This document shows positions 40,511 to 48,522 of a stretch of 64,000 nt of DNA, in pieces (within the stretch, counting starts at the first letter, position 1; each line of letters starts with the position of its first letter). The DNA is from Nitrospira sp. (GTDB taxonomy: Bacteria > Nitrospirota > Nitrospiria > Nitrospirales > Nitrospiraceae). Where the stretch lies: the NCBI GenBank assembly GCA_024998685.1, contig JACOEH010000012.1, positions 1 through 64,000 of the forward strand, given 5' to 3'. The notes under the pieces were generated by a model, which was not told the DNA's origin, did no database searches, and worked only from the letters and a program-made list of their open reading frames with translations. Made by a program: the position numbers and the translations under genes.

Positions 40511-40532
40511 ATCTATCTATCTATCTATCTAT
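40511..40532 (+). repeat. Tetranucleotide microsatellite, ATCT x 5.5
   Basis: Five and a half perfect ATCT units lie just after the family B stop. Such repeats can slip and cause phase variation. It precedes an ORF with a decayed leader and the tail-fibre-like gene. A 36-codon ORF with a hydrophobic stretch begins at 40531, but it has no ribosome-binding site. Confidence 0.8.
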
Positions 40533-40565
40533 GATCGTAAACCGTCAGCGTCTCAACCTCGGTTT

Positions 40566-40778
40566 ATGGAACAACCCGTTACCTCGCGGCCTGCTTTACG
40601 CAATTCTTATTGCTGTGATCGAGTTGTTAGCGATTTCTTGAGACGTGGAGGAGCCGACAGTGAATATGGTTGGGCACATGAAGGGTTGGGACAATCGATT
40701 GCTGATGCACTCTCCAAAAAAGCTCAGGCACCTTTCATTGTTGCCGCAACATACCAACTTATAGGAGAAATACGATGA
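40566..40778 (+). pseudogene. Decayed leader-tagged ORF coupled to the fibre-like gene
   Basis: The frame contains EYGWAHEGLGQSIADALS, which mimics a leader (MYxxxxEGLGQ) whose ATG has become GAA. GGAGGAG lies at the expected distance upstream. Downstream residues are SKKAQAPFIVAATYQL, and the stop overlaps the next ATG by 4 bases. Translation could still begin upstream at 40566, but without a good site. It may persist for coupling. Confidence 0.5.
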
Positions 40779-41329
40779 CTACTATTTCCACTCAATCAAA
40801 TGATGGTGGCCTCGTTATCACGTCGAATGACGGCAAGCTCAATTCTCAATCTGCGGTCCTGGAGGTGAGTGCTACCAACGAGGACTATAACCAACCCGTG
40901 CTGCGTATCAAACAAGCAGGTACACATGGAGGGGCGGCCTCGATCCGGATCGATGACCCGAATCCCGACATCGAGTTTGTCGAGACGGGCCTAACGGGTC
41001 CTGATCCCAACGCCGGGAAGTTCGAGATTGCCGTTCAGGCGGACCAACTCCAGATCAACGGCCGCAAAGCCGATGTCGGCCCCAACAAAGGCTTTGAGAC
41101 CATTATCGTGTTCACGCGGCCCGCAGCGGGCGGCAATATCGGTATCGGATTTCCCGAAGCCAACTACAAAAAGTTTGCAGGAGGAAAGGGTGTCATTGTG
41201 ATCGCGAATGCCTCTGTCGCTCCTTCCCCGCAGAAGAAGATCGCCGGCGCGGGCATCTTGTTTGTTCAGGATGGGGCGCTCAAGTATATGGGTTCTAAGG
41301 GAACGGTGACGGAGATCGCGCCGGCCTAG
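40775..41329 (+). CDS. Tail-fibre/receptor-binding-like protein
   Basis: This 184-residue, Gly/Asp-rich, strand-repeating protein has no signal peptide. The middle (LRIKQAGTHGGAASIRIDDP) and especially the end (GAGILFVQDGALKYMGSKGT, then VTEIAPA) resemble C-termini of phage tail-fibre and minor tail proteins, where GGGVLYVxxGALKYxGSxGT is common. It is probably a trimeric beta-structure exposed at a particle tip or surface. It is translationally coupled to the decayed ORF before it and followed by the peptidase gene. Confidence 0.7.
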   Translation: MTTISTQSNDGGLVITSNDGKLNSQSAVLEVSATNEDYNQPVLRIKQAGTHGGAASIRIDDPNPDIEFVETGLTGPDPNAGKFEIAVQADQLQINGRKADVGPNKGFETIIVFTRPAAGGNIGIGFPEANYKKFAGGKGVIVIANASVAPSPQKKIAGAGILFVQDGALKYMGSKGTVTEIAPA

Positions 41330-41409
41330 CAGTTATCAGCCGCTCCTTCGCCTCGACGAAGGAGCACTCTGACAGACTCAGTCGCCTTCTGCAGAAAAGG
41401 AGATTGACG

Positions 41410-42984
41410 ATGAGCCGCAAAACAAGACAGGCTCGCTCAAAAGTTCCGTCTCGCGCTCGACGAGCCTCTCACTTCATTTGGCCCCTCGGCAAGAGTCCCA
41501 CCACGCCGGATGAGATGAACACGTCCTACGGTCCGCGTATCGACGCGGATCGCTGGGATTTTCATGACGGCATCGATTTGCCTGCTCCCGTCGGTACAGC
41601 GGTCCATGCCATGGCGGACGGCACGGTGCATCGCGCCGGGCCGGCGGATCAGGTTTTCGGCTCAACCCATGTTCGTCTCAAAGTCGTCGATCCGACGGAT
41701 GGGCAGGATGACCTGTTTCTTGTTTATCTCCATCTCGACAGTATCGCCGAGGGTGTGATTCCCGGTGTCCAGGTGAACCAAGGCGATGTGCTTGGTGCGG
41801 TGGGGCAGGAGGATGCAGAGTATCCACATCTTCATTTCGAGTTTCGGAAAGGCGGTCCCGAAGAAGTCCACAGCGTGCATCCGCTGCGTTATCTGGATTA
41901 CTTGAATACGGCGAATTTCACGCGGCTCCGTTTGGATCGCTGTAATTTCTCCAGCGACGACGGCGACAAGCGACTGGTGAGGCTTCGTTTTGACGTCGTG
42001 GACCGCCGAGAGGGTGATGTGAAGGGCGTGGATGTGGAATTGAAGCGCGTCGGCGGCGAGCCTCAGAAGCTTCACGTTGACTTCGATGACCGAGAGACCA
42101 TTGTGAGCGATAAGGGCGACCAACATGCCTTCAAGAATGGAATCGCTGTGGAAGGTTACCAGAAATCCAACCTGAAGGGAGAGGGATTGAAGGCTCTACG
42201 TTATGGCGTGCTGATCAAGGATATTGCTCCGGAATTCGAACGTGTGAAGCTCAATGTGCTGGATGCCAGGAATGAGAACCAGAAGAGCGCCGAATTTCCT
42301 TTGCCGAAACTGAGAACCGGCCAGAAGCCCATCAATAGTCGCGCCGGTTTTGAAGAAAGAGAATCGTTTCCGCCTCGAGGTTGGGAACTCAGCATACGGT
42401 CCGGGAATATCTGCCGGCCGGATGAACGCGCCAAGCTTACAGATGCGCGCGGATTACTCTGTCAAGACCTCGGTAGCACGCGAGGACCTCTGATTCGCGC
42501 AGGGCTGCGCTTTGCCTTGCCCATCGACCGTGCTGTTCGTCCCATGTCCTGGCGCCTAAAGGCCGACATTAAGCCCGCAGAATTGCAAATGGGAAAGGGA
42601 TTGGTGATGCATCCGTTGGTCTTCTTGGCAGGCAACGAGATCGTCGCCGCCGCTTGCCTGCGGAAGGTCGTCAGCGGAGAACTCTTTGCAGGCGTCATGA
42701 TTCGCAGCAAGGACGGATTCTTCAGGGAGCGAATCAACAAGGGCGAGAAGGGAAAGATTTCCATGGACGGCCCGATCGGATGGGAGGTTGAGCTGCCCAG
42801 AATAGGCACCAGACAGACGACGGCCCTATTACGGCTCAACGACGAGATAGTGGCTCGCATCAACGGCGATACGACGAGGGTCGAGCCTGATGCCGCCTGT
42901 GTGGGTATTGTGCATCGGCACAGCGGATTACAGATCACGCTCCATGTTGATCAATTGCTCCTGACGGAGCGCCGTGATAGATGA
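41410..42984 (+). CDS. M23-family peptidase with large C-terminal extension
   Basis: This 524-residue protein starts at the ATG at 41410 with AAAGGAG upstream. A basic N-terminus (MSRKTRQARSKVPSRARRAS) without a signal peptide precedes the lysostaphin-like domain. The zinc ligands are present: His52 and Asp56 (HDGID) and His140/His142 (PHLHF). M23 enzymes cut peptidoglycan cross-bridges. After residue 160 there is a long beta-rich region of unknown type, ending with a possible concanavalin-like fold (LQITLHVDQLLLTE). As the last gene of the cluster it could open the cell wall for release or entry. Confidence 0.85.
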   Translation: MSRKTRQARSKVPSRARRASHFIWPLGKSPTTPDEMNTSYGPRIDADRWDFHDGIDLPAPVGTAVHAMADGTVHRAGPADQVFGSTHVRLKVVDPTDGQDDLFLVYLHLDSIAEGVIPGVQVNQGDVLGAVGQEDAEYPHLHFEFRKGGPEEVHSVHPLRYLDYLNTANFTRLRLDRCNFSSDDGDKRLVRLRFDVVDRREGDVKGVDVELKRVGGEPQKLHVDFDDRETIVSDKGDQHAFKNGIAVEGYQKSNLKGEGLKALRYGVLIKDIAPEFERVKLNVLDARNENQKSAEFPLPKLRTGQKPINSRAGFEERESFPPRGWELSIRSGNICRPDERAKLTDARGLLCQDLGSTRGPLIRAGLRFALPIDRAVRPMSWRLKADIKPAELQMGKGLVMHPLVFLAGNEIVAAACLRKVVSGELFAGVMIRSKDGFFRERINKGEKGKISMDGPIGWEVELPRIGTRQTTALLRLNDEIVARINGDTTRVEPDAACVGIVHRHSGLQITLHVDQLLLTERRDR

Positions 42985-43080
42985 AAAGAGCCGGTGCAGC
43001 GGCACGAAAAATGAAGATTCTCGAACAATATCTCTGCGGCGAACGGTTTTGGGCATTCGTGCCATGAAGGCATTTCCGCA

Positions 43081-44397
43081 TCAAGCCGAGTGGTCCGTGA
43101 TGAGCTCCGCACAGCGACGGGCGCTGACGAGCGCACTCTCCAGATTGGTCGGCCATCCGGTGTCGGTCCATGCCCCGGCGACGAGCAAATTCTGAATGGG
43201 GCTCTGTTGAATCGGCCGCAGGCGCACGACACCGGGCATAAGCGACAGGGCGGCGTGGTGCTCTCGAAAGACTGATCGAACGGTTACCTCCTTCCTGGCC
43301 GTTTCTGAGAACAATTCGCATATCTCGGTCAGCGCGGCATCGACCACCTGATCCTTGTTCAACTCGATGAGCTCGTTTCCGACGGCGGATAGTCGATACT
43401 CGATCTCGCCTGAGCCGAGCGATGTGCTGGTGATCTGATGGAATGGTCGGCCCGATTGGAGAAGCAGCCGAGGCCGTTGCTTCATGGTCGGGCCGGTCAA
43501 TTGAATCACGATCTCGCTCAAACTTTTGAGCTCGGTGATCTGTGCGAAATAGGCGTAGCGTGTCAGCAGCCGTTCCGGCAGCAGCTGCAATAGATTTTGG
43601 TAGGATAGCGCAATGACGTACCGATCGGCCCGCAGCCTGGTGTCGTCATGAAGCCGGACTTCGCTCACGCCGGTCTGTCCAAAGCGAAGGGTAGGCCGAT
43701 GGGCCAGGGAAACGATCCGCACATGAGCCCGATGGAGTGTCTGTTTCATGGGAATGATGAACCGATGGTCGATGGAACCGGCCAGAAGTGTGAGCCTCGC
43801 GTCCGACGCATCTCGAAGAAACACGGTTGAAAGCAGGTGAACGAAGGTTGCGGCGGAGAGACGCGCCAGCGCGTTGCCGGTCAACCATTGGACGAGCGGA
43901 TCCCAAATTCGTTCTCTGGCTTCGTGACTTTGTCCGGTAGCCGTCAGCCATTCATCCGCAGTCCGGTTCTCCAAATCCGCCGGGAGGGTTTGGGCCTGTT
44001 CCCAAATTTGCTCGACATGGGAGAAGAGTCTCCACCGATCCTGCCACGAAAGGCCGTGGAAACTGAAGAGGCTCATCATCCACTGCAAGGCTCCGGGGAG
44101 GCGGGCTGGCTGATAGGGGAAGATTCGCCCGTTGGGCAGCCGAAATCCCAGTGGAATCGTTCGATCGGCTTCCGAAGGCCATTCTCCACCGAGCGCACAA
44201 AGGATCCGCCTCGTCTCATGATGGCATCCCAGAACGATCGGCGCGAGTTGGGACGCATCGGTCCGGAACCCATCGAGCCAGTCAGCATGATCGAGCAAGG
44301 TGATCCGGTAACCCTGTCGATGAAGATGGTATGCGGTTGTGAGACCGGCCAGGCCGGCACCGAGAACAAGGACGCTGTGTGAAGATGGCTCGGTCAC
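43081..44397 (-). CDS. hpnE: Hydroxysqualene dehydroxylase (squalene-associated FAD-dependent desaturase)
   Basis: This 438-residue flavoprotein removes the hydroxyl from hydroxysqualene to give squalene, the precursor of hopanoids. The FAD-binding start is VLVLGAGLAGLTTAYHL; the C-terminal NLLVAGAWTDTGWPTNLESA is the family signature. A GTG at 44397 overlaps the hpnD stop by 4 bases and is preferred to the TTG at 44418. It pairs with hpnD in the HpnC/D/E pathway; hpnC is not in this window. Confidence 0.9.
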   Translation of the reverse strand: MTEPSSHSVLVLGAGLAGLTTAYHLHRQGYRITLLDHADWLDGFRTDASQLAPIVLGCHHETRRILCALGGEWPSEADRTIPLGFRLPNGRIFPYQPARLPGALQWMMSLFSFHGLSWQDRWRLFSHVEQIWEQAQTLPADLENRTADEWLTATGQSHEARERIWDPLVQWLTGNALARLSAATFVHLLSTVFLRDASDARLTLLAGSIDHRFIIPMKQTLHRAHVRIVSLAHRPTLRFGQTGVSEVRLHDDTRLRADRYVIALSYQNLLQLLPERLLTRYAYFAQITELKSLSEIVIQLTGPTMKQRPRLLLQSGRPFHQITSTSLGSGEIEYRLSAVGNELIELNKDQVVDAALTEICELFSETARKEVTVRSVFREHHAALSLMPGVVRLRPIQQSPIQNLLVAGAWTDTGWPTNLESALVSARRCAELITDHSA

Positions 44398-45254
44398 GAG
44401 AATCGGGAGCGGAGCCAAACACGTAGAGCAATAATCATTCGTTGGATGGTGGTGAGACTGATACGCGGTCCGAAGACCTGATAGTTCGATTGTTCGATCC
44501 GTTCCAAAATCCGACTGTAAACACCACGCATGATTTCTGCCACGGTCAGCGCGCGACGTTCCTGAGGCGATAGTCCCATGAGGGCCGCATCGGCCCGCTT
44601 GTAATAATGGTGCGCTCGGGAGGCCTCATATTCCATCAATGCGCGGAACTCCGGAGAATAGCTTCGATTAAATATGGCTTTTTCAGAATGATTCCACTTC
44701 CGCAAGTCGTCCAACGGCAGATAAATTCGACTTTCGGCGGCGTCTGTTCCGACATCGCGGAGGATGTTTGTCAGTTGGAAGGCCATGCCGAGCGCGACTG
44801 CATAATCTTGTGCGCGTGCCGATGTGACACCGAATATATGTAAACAGATGAGCCCCACCACGGAGGCGACGCGATAGCAATAAAGGGACAGCTCATCGAA
44901 CGTGACATACCGATTGTTGAACAGGTCCATCTCGACGCCTTTGATCAATTCCTCGAAATACGCCTTCGGAATACCCAAGGCCTTCACATGGCAGGCGAGG
45001 CTCACCATGATGGGAGTGGTCGGGGTGCCTGAATACACCGCTTCCAGCTCCTCACGCCAATGCTTGAGTTCGTCTTTCGGGTTGCTCCCGACGGTCGGTT
45101 CATCAACGGCACTGTCGACGGCCTTGCAGAAGGCATAGACCGTGTACATGGCGTCGCGTTTGGCCTTGGGAAGGAACAGGAACGAATAGTAAAAGTTACT
45201 GCCGCTCTTCTTTGTGTAGGCCGTGCAGTAGGCTTGCGCTTCAGAGACCGTCAT
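44394..45254 (-). CDS. hpnD: Presqualene diphosphate synthase
   Basis: This 286-residue head-to-head prenyl synthase joins two farnesyl diphosphates. The Asp-rich motifs are AVDSAVDEP and LTNILRDVGTDAAE, and YCYRVASVVGLICLHIFG is typical of the squalene/phytoene synthase family. It overlaps hpnE by 4 bases and its own start overlaps the upstream cobalamin-binding gene by 4 bases. It supplies hopanoid synthesis for outer-membrane ordering. Confidence 0.92.
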   Translation of the reverse strand: MTVSEAQAYCTAYTKKSGSNFYYSFLFLPKAKRDAMYTVYAFCKAVDSAVDEPTVGSNPKDELKHWREELEAVYSGTPTTPIMVSLACHVKALGIPKAYFEELIKGVEMDLFNNRYVTFDELSLYCYRVASVVGLICLHIFGVTSARAQDYAVALGMAFQLTNILRDVGTDAAESRIYLPLDDLRKWNHSEKAIFNRSYSPEFRALMEYEASRAHHYYKRADAALMGLSPQERRALTVAEIMRGVYSRILERIEQSNYQVFGPRISLTTIQRMIIALRVWLRSRFS

Positions 45255-46189
45255 GGCGTGCAGCCCGTGGTGAGTGTCGTGGCTTCAAGTTTGATCGCTT
45301 TGGTCGGATCGATAGGATGGTCGGGTGTCGGGTGCAGAATAGCCGCAAGCAGCTCTACGCCGTCGACGAGTCGTGGACCAGGGCGGCTGAAGAGGGATGA
45401 CGCATCGACGACGTAAAGCTCCGTCCGTCGGCAAACTTGCCGCCATGCGCCACCGGCTTGTCCGACGTGCCTGAGCTCATTGACCGTGCGTTCGACGGAG
45501 TACCCGCAGGGCATCACAAGGATCACATCGGGTCGAGCGGCCTCCACAGCGTGCCACGTCGTTTCATGCGACGGGTCATTCTGAGATCCAAGGACGTCGC
45601 GACCACCGGCCAGCTCAACCATTTCCGGAACCCAGTGGCCTGCGACATAGAGAGGATCCAGCCATTCGAGACACACCACGCGGGGGCGCGATGATGTCCT
45701 GCTGATCTCTGTGCGCACGTGGTCTACTCGACGACGAAGCTCCTTGGTGAGTGCCCGTCCTTTCGCGAGGACGTCTGCCGCATCGGCGATACGTTCGATA
45801 TCATGGATCATATCGTCCAATGTCGTTGGGCTGAGTGTGAGTACCTCGGGTCGATGCTGAAGTGATTCAATCGCGCGTGTGAGCTGGTCCGGCGTGATCG
45901 AACAGACGTGACACAGGTCTTGTGTCAGAATAAGATTCGGACGAGCTCGGTAAAAGGCGTCCTCGTTCAGCCGGTAGAGCCGCTGTCCTGACGCAACCAG
46001 TTCTTTGACCTGCCTGTCGAGTTCCCTGCCGGATTCTCCGTCCTTTCCGACGAGGGGTTCGATCATGACGGGAATGTGCCGAATCGAGGCAGGAAAGTCG
46101 CATTCGTGGCTGATGCCGACCAGTCGGTCGGCCAAATCCAGCGCGGCGACCACTTCCGTTGCTCCGGGGATGAGTGAGCAGATTCTCAT
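45251..46189 (-). CDS. Cobalamin-binding/BtuF-like substrate-binding protein
   Basis: This 312-residue protein has the helical-backbone binding-protein fold: MRICSLIPGATEVVAAL, LVGISHECDFP, PNLILTQDLCHVCS, and RPDVILVMPCGYSVE. It lacks a signal peptide, like the cytoplasmic BtuF-like group often annotated as cobalamin-binding proteins. It could be a cytosolic metal or corrinoid binder. The overlap with hpnD is positional; no functional link is known. Confidence 0.85.
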   Translation of the reverse strand: MRICSLIPGATEVVAALDLADRLVGISHECDFPASIRHIPVMIEPLVGKDGESGRELDRQVKELVASGQRLYRLNEDAFYRARPNLILTQDLCHVCSITPDQLTRAIESLQHRPEVLTLSPTTLDDMIHDIERIADAADVLAKGRALTKELRRRVDHVRTEISRTSSRPRVVCLEWLDPLYVAGHWVPEMVELAGGRDVLGSQNDPSHETTWHAVEAARPDVILVMPCGYSVERTVNELRHVGQAGGAWRQVCRRTELYVVDASSLFSRPGPRLVDGVELLAAILHPTPDHPIDPTKAIKLEATTLTTGCTP

Positions 46190-46201
46190 CTGTGATATCG
46201 C

Positions 46202-46885
46202 TTATGCCGGCCACAAGCGGGTGCGCACATCCTTGAGACGCGTTTCGCCTAAACTATAACTGATTGCATCGGCCTCGTGAAGATCCTGTACGGTGTGCGT
46301 ATTGGCTACCGCCAAGACCTTCATTCCCGCTGATCGTGCAGCCCGGATGCCGGGACGGGAATCTTCGATAGCCAAGCAGGCATCCGGAGGGATCGGAGCA
46401 GCGGGATGCCGACGGTTTAATCCAGCCAGGGCCTGCAGAAACGGTTCCGGATTCGGTTTGCCGCGCGTCACATCCTCCGCGCTGGTAATGTGACCGAACG
46501 CTTTTCGGATTCCGATTTGTTCCAGCACCAACTCGATCTCGGCGCGCAAGGCACCCGAGGCGATGGCAATGGGATAGGTGGCCGCGGCATCTTCAATGAA
46601 TTCCTTGACACCCGGAAAAATCACCAGGTGATCCTTGATCGAGGTCAAATAGGCGGCGGCTTTTTTCGCCATCAACTCTTCGATAAGCGATGGAGAGAGC
46701 GGGTGTTGATTGATGCGTAGCGCTTCCAGAATACATCCATGATCATCGAAGCCGAGATAGTCGGCGTAATAGTCTGTTTCGGTCAAAATGATCTCGATGT
46801 CCGCCAGTGTCCGGCGCAGACTTTCAAAGTGAAGCGGCTCGGTGTCGGCGATGACACCGTCGAAGTCGAAGATTACGGCCTGCAT
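46202..46885 (-). CDS. HAD-family phosphatase (beta-phosphoglucomutase/phosphoglycolate phosphatase-like)
   Basis: This 227-residue protein starts MQAVIFDFDGVIADTEPLHF, with the nucleophile Asp in DFDGVIADTE. Motif II is IASGA, and motifs III and IV are RGKPNPEPFLQAL and CLAIEDSRPGIRAA. The ATG at 46885 gives the canonical N-terminus; the frame opens at 46942. The substrate is unknown. It lies 12 bases from the cobalamin-binding gene and is probably co-transcribed. Confidence 0.9.
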   Translation of the reverse strand: MQAVIFDFDGVIADTEPLHFESLRRTLADIEIILTETDYYADYLGFDDHGCILEALRINQHPLSPSLIEELMAKKAAAYLTSIKDHLVIFPGVKEFIEDAAATYPIAIASGALRAEIELVLEQIGIRKAFGHITSAEDVTRGKPNPEPFLQALAGLNRRHPAAPIPPDACLAIEDSRPGIRAARSAGMKVLAVANTHTVQDLHEADAISYSLGETRLKDVRTRLWPA

Positions 46886-46946
46886 GGATTCCTGAGGGTC
46901 GTGATGTCTCACCCATATGATGGTGGCGCAAACGGGCGGCATTATA

Positions 46947-46983
46947 GCACAGAGGGCGGCGATCGTATCGCCGCCCTCTGTGC
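46947..46983 (-). terminator. Strong perfect hairpin after the SH3-like gene
   Basis: Arms GCACAGAGGGCGGCGA (46947-46962) and TCGCCGCCCTCTGTGC (46968-46983) form a 16-bp stem with a 5-base loop, 26 bases beyond the stop of the gene at 47009. No T-run follows. TATAAT directly abuts it at 46941-46946 on the minus strand and could be the -10 box for the HAD gene. Confidence 0.7.
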
Positions 46984-47008
46984 CTGGTGAGTGTGTGCAA
47001 ACAGGCGA

Positions 47009-47779
47009 TCAAGGCATCGATCTCAGCTGCTTCTCAGCCAGCCAACCTTTCGTGCCGAAGTCACTGCGGACTGAATAGACCCATTCGCCGGCCTGCAGAT
47101 CGCCGTCGAGAATCGTGAAAGCGGTTCCCGGTGGAATGGCCGGTCCCGATTTTGTCCCTTCTGGATCTTGAGCCAGAAGCACTTTTGCCCCAGGATTCGT
47201 TGGATCCGCGAGTACGCTGACTCGTTGTCCTTCGCTGAACAGCGGAGTCGGTGAAGCGGTGTTCGATATAGGGGGGGCCGGAGCCGGCGAGGCTTGTATC
47301 GAATTGGAGGCCATCGGTGTCGGCTGGGTCGATGGGGGTGCAGGAACGGGAGCCGGTGTCGGCGCTGCAGTCTGCGGCACCTCGACCGGTGCCGCAGGAG
47401 GTGGAGTCGACGCAGCGGTTTGAGGTTGAGTCGCCGGGACAGGCGGCACCGGTTTCGAGGGAGCCGATTTTCGTGCAATCGGCGGCGGTGGTTGTGGAGC
47501 CGGCGATTCGCCGAGAAGCGGCCCGACATACTCCATGATCATCTCCGGCTCCATCGCGACATAGGCTCCGACGCCGATCACGATCAGCACAAGTACCCAC
47601 AGAAGAGGGCGTCTACTCGATTTCTTAGGCGGCTTCATGGGCGAAGGTGATCGAATGGTGGTCGTCTGTTCCAACTCCTCTTCCGTGAATTCCAGATCCG
47701 GTTCCGGTTGACGAGCAAAAAATAGGCTCCAATTCAGAGGACTGCCGACGAACGACGGACCCCAAACGGTAGCAAACAT
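47009..47779 (-). CDS. Membrane-anchored proline-rich SH3-like protein
   Basis: This 256-residue protein has a cytosolic acidic stretch (EFTEEELEQTTT), a single transmembrane helix (PLLWVLVLIVIGVGAYVA, about residues 58-75), a Pro/Ala-rich spacer of about 90 residues, and a bacterial-SH3-like domain (VSVLADPTNPGAKVLLAQ to GWLAEKQLRSMP). The ATG at 47779 has GGAGG upstream. The SH3-like domain would be periplasmic, perhaps contacting peptidoglycan. Confidence 0.75.
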   Translation of the reverse strand: MFATVWGPSFVGSPLNWSLFFARQPEPDLEFTEEELEQTTTIRSPSPMKPPKKSSRRPLLWVLVLIVIGVGAYVAMEPEMIMEYVGPLLGESPAPQPPPPIARKSAPSKPVPPVPATQPQTAASTPPPAAPVEVPQTAAPTPAPVPAPPSTQPTPMASNSIQASPAPAPPISNTASPTPLFSEGQRVSVLADPTNPGAKVLLAQDPEGTKSGPAIPPGTAFTILDGDLQAGEWVYSVRSDFGTKGWLAEKQLRSMP

Positions 47780-48031
47780 CGAGCACCTCCCTCCAGCGGA
47801 CAGCATCGTACAATGTACAATCTGAAAAAGTACTTATCACCAAGCCTGGGGGCTGTCAATTGAGTGTAAAGATTCAGCCAAGCCGATCTTGATACGATCG
47901 GCGACGCACGGGGCTGTACATGAGACCAAGACGGTGTCGGACTGAGTTCGTGGATTAATAAGAAGGCGAAGTTCACTCGCACCTCTTGCATGTCTGTGAA
48001 AGCGGCAGGCACAATGCGGCGGTCGACGATC

Positions 48032-48445
48032 ATGAAGTCCTACCGAGAAGAACTCTGGTTTGAAACAAAGACCAGACGAGCCTATATCAATATCACGCCC
48101 CGCATCGAGGCAGTGGTGAGAAAGAGCGGGATACGGGAAGGCCTCGTCCTGGTGAACGCGATGCACATCACGGCCAGTGTGTACATCAATGATGATGAGC
48201 CCGGCCTGTTGCAAGACTACGACGATTTCTTGGAACGGCTTGCTCCTCAAGAGGCGGTGTATCGGCATAACGACACCGGCGAGGACAATGGCGACGCTCA
48301 TCTGAAGCGACAAGTGATGGGGCGAGAAGTCGTCGTCGCCCTCACAGAGGGAAAGCTGGACTTCGGTCCTTGGGAGCGAATTTTTTACGGCGAATTCGAC
48401 GGACGTCGTCGCAAGCGGGTTCTCGTGAAGATTATCGGTGAATAG
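48032..48445 (+). CDS. yjbQ: YjbQ family protein (UPF0047)
   Basis: This 137-residue protein has the full family pattern: [45 protein letters not shown], and [20 protein letters not shown]. Members show thiamine phosphate synthase-like activity in complementation tests, but the physiological role is unclear. The ATG at 48032 is chosen over 47990 because the family begins near [10 protein letters not shown]. Confidence 0.92.
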   Translation: MKSYREELWFETKTRRAYINITPRIEAVVRKSGIREGLVLVNAMHITASVYINDDEPGLLQDYDDFLERLAPQEAVYRHNDTGEDNGDAHLKRQVMGREVVVALTEGKLDFGPWERIFYGEFDGRRRKRVLVKIIGE

Positions 48446-48522
48446 GACGGTGCGCCGATCATGTGCGGGGCGAGCGCGGATAATCGTTCTGAGGCTTGCA
48501 TGGGTAGGAAAAGTTTGGCAAC

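Noticed and set aside
40531-40641. 36-codon ORF with a hydrophobic stretch starting inside the ATCT repeat
   Set aside because: It has no ribosome-binding site, overlaps the decayed leader ORF and has no relative; kept only as a note on the repeat.
30161-42984. Reading the cluster as an ordinary tailed prophage or contractile injection system
   Set aside because: No terminase, portal, major capsid, tape measure, sheath, tube, baseplate, integrase or ATPase gene is recognisable; only the fibre-like end motif and a peptidase point that way.
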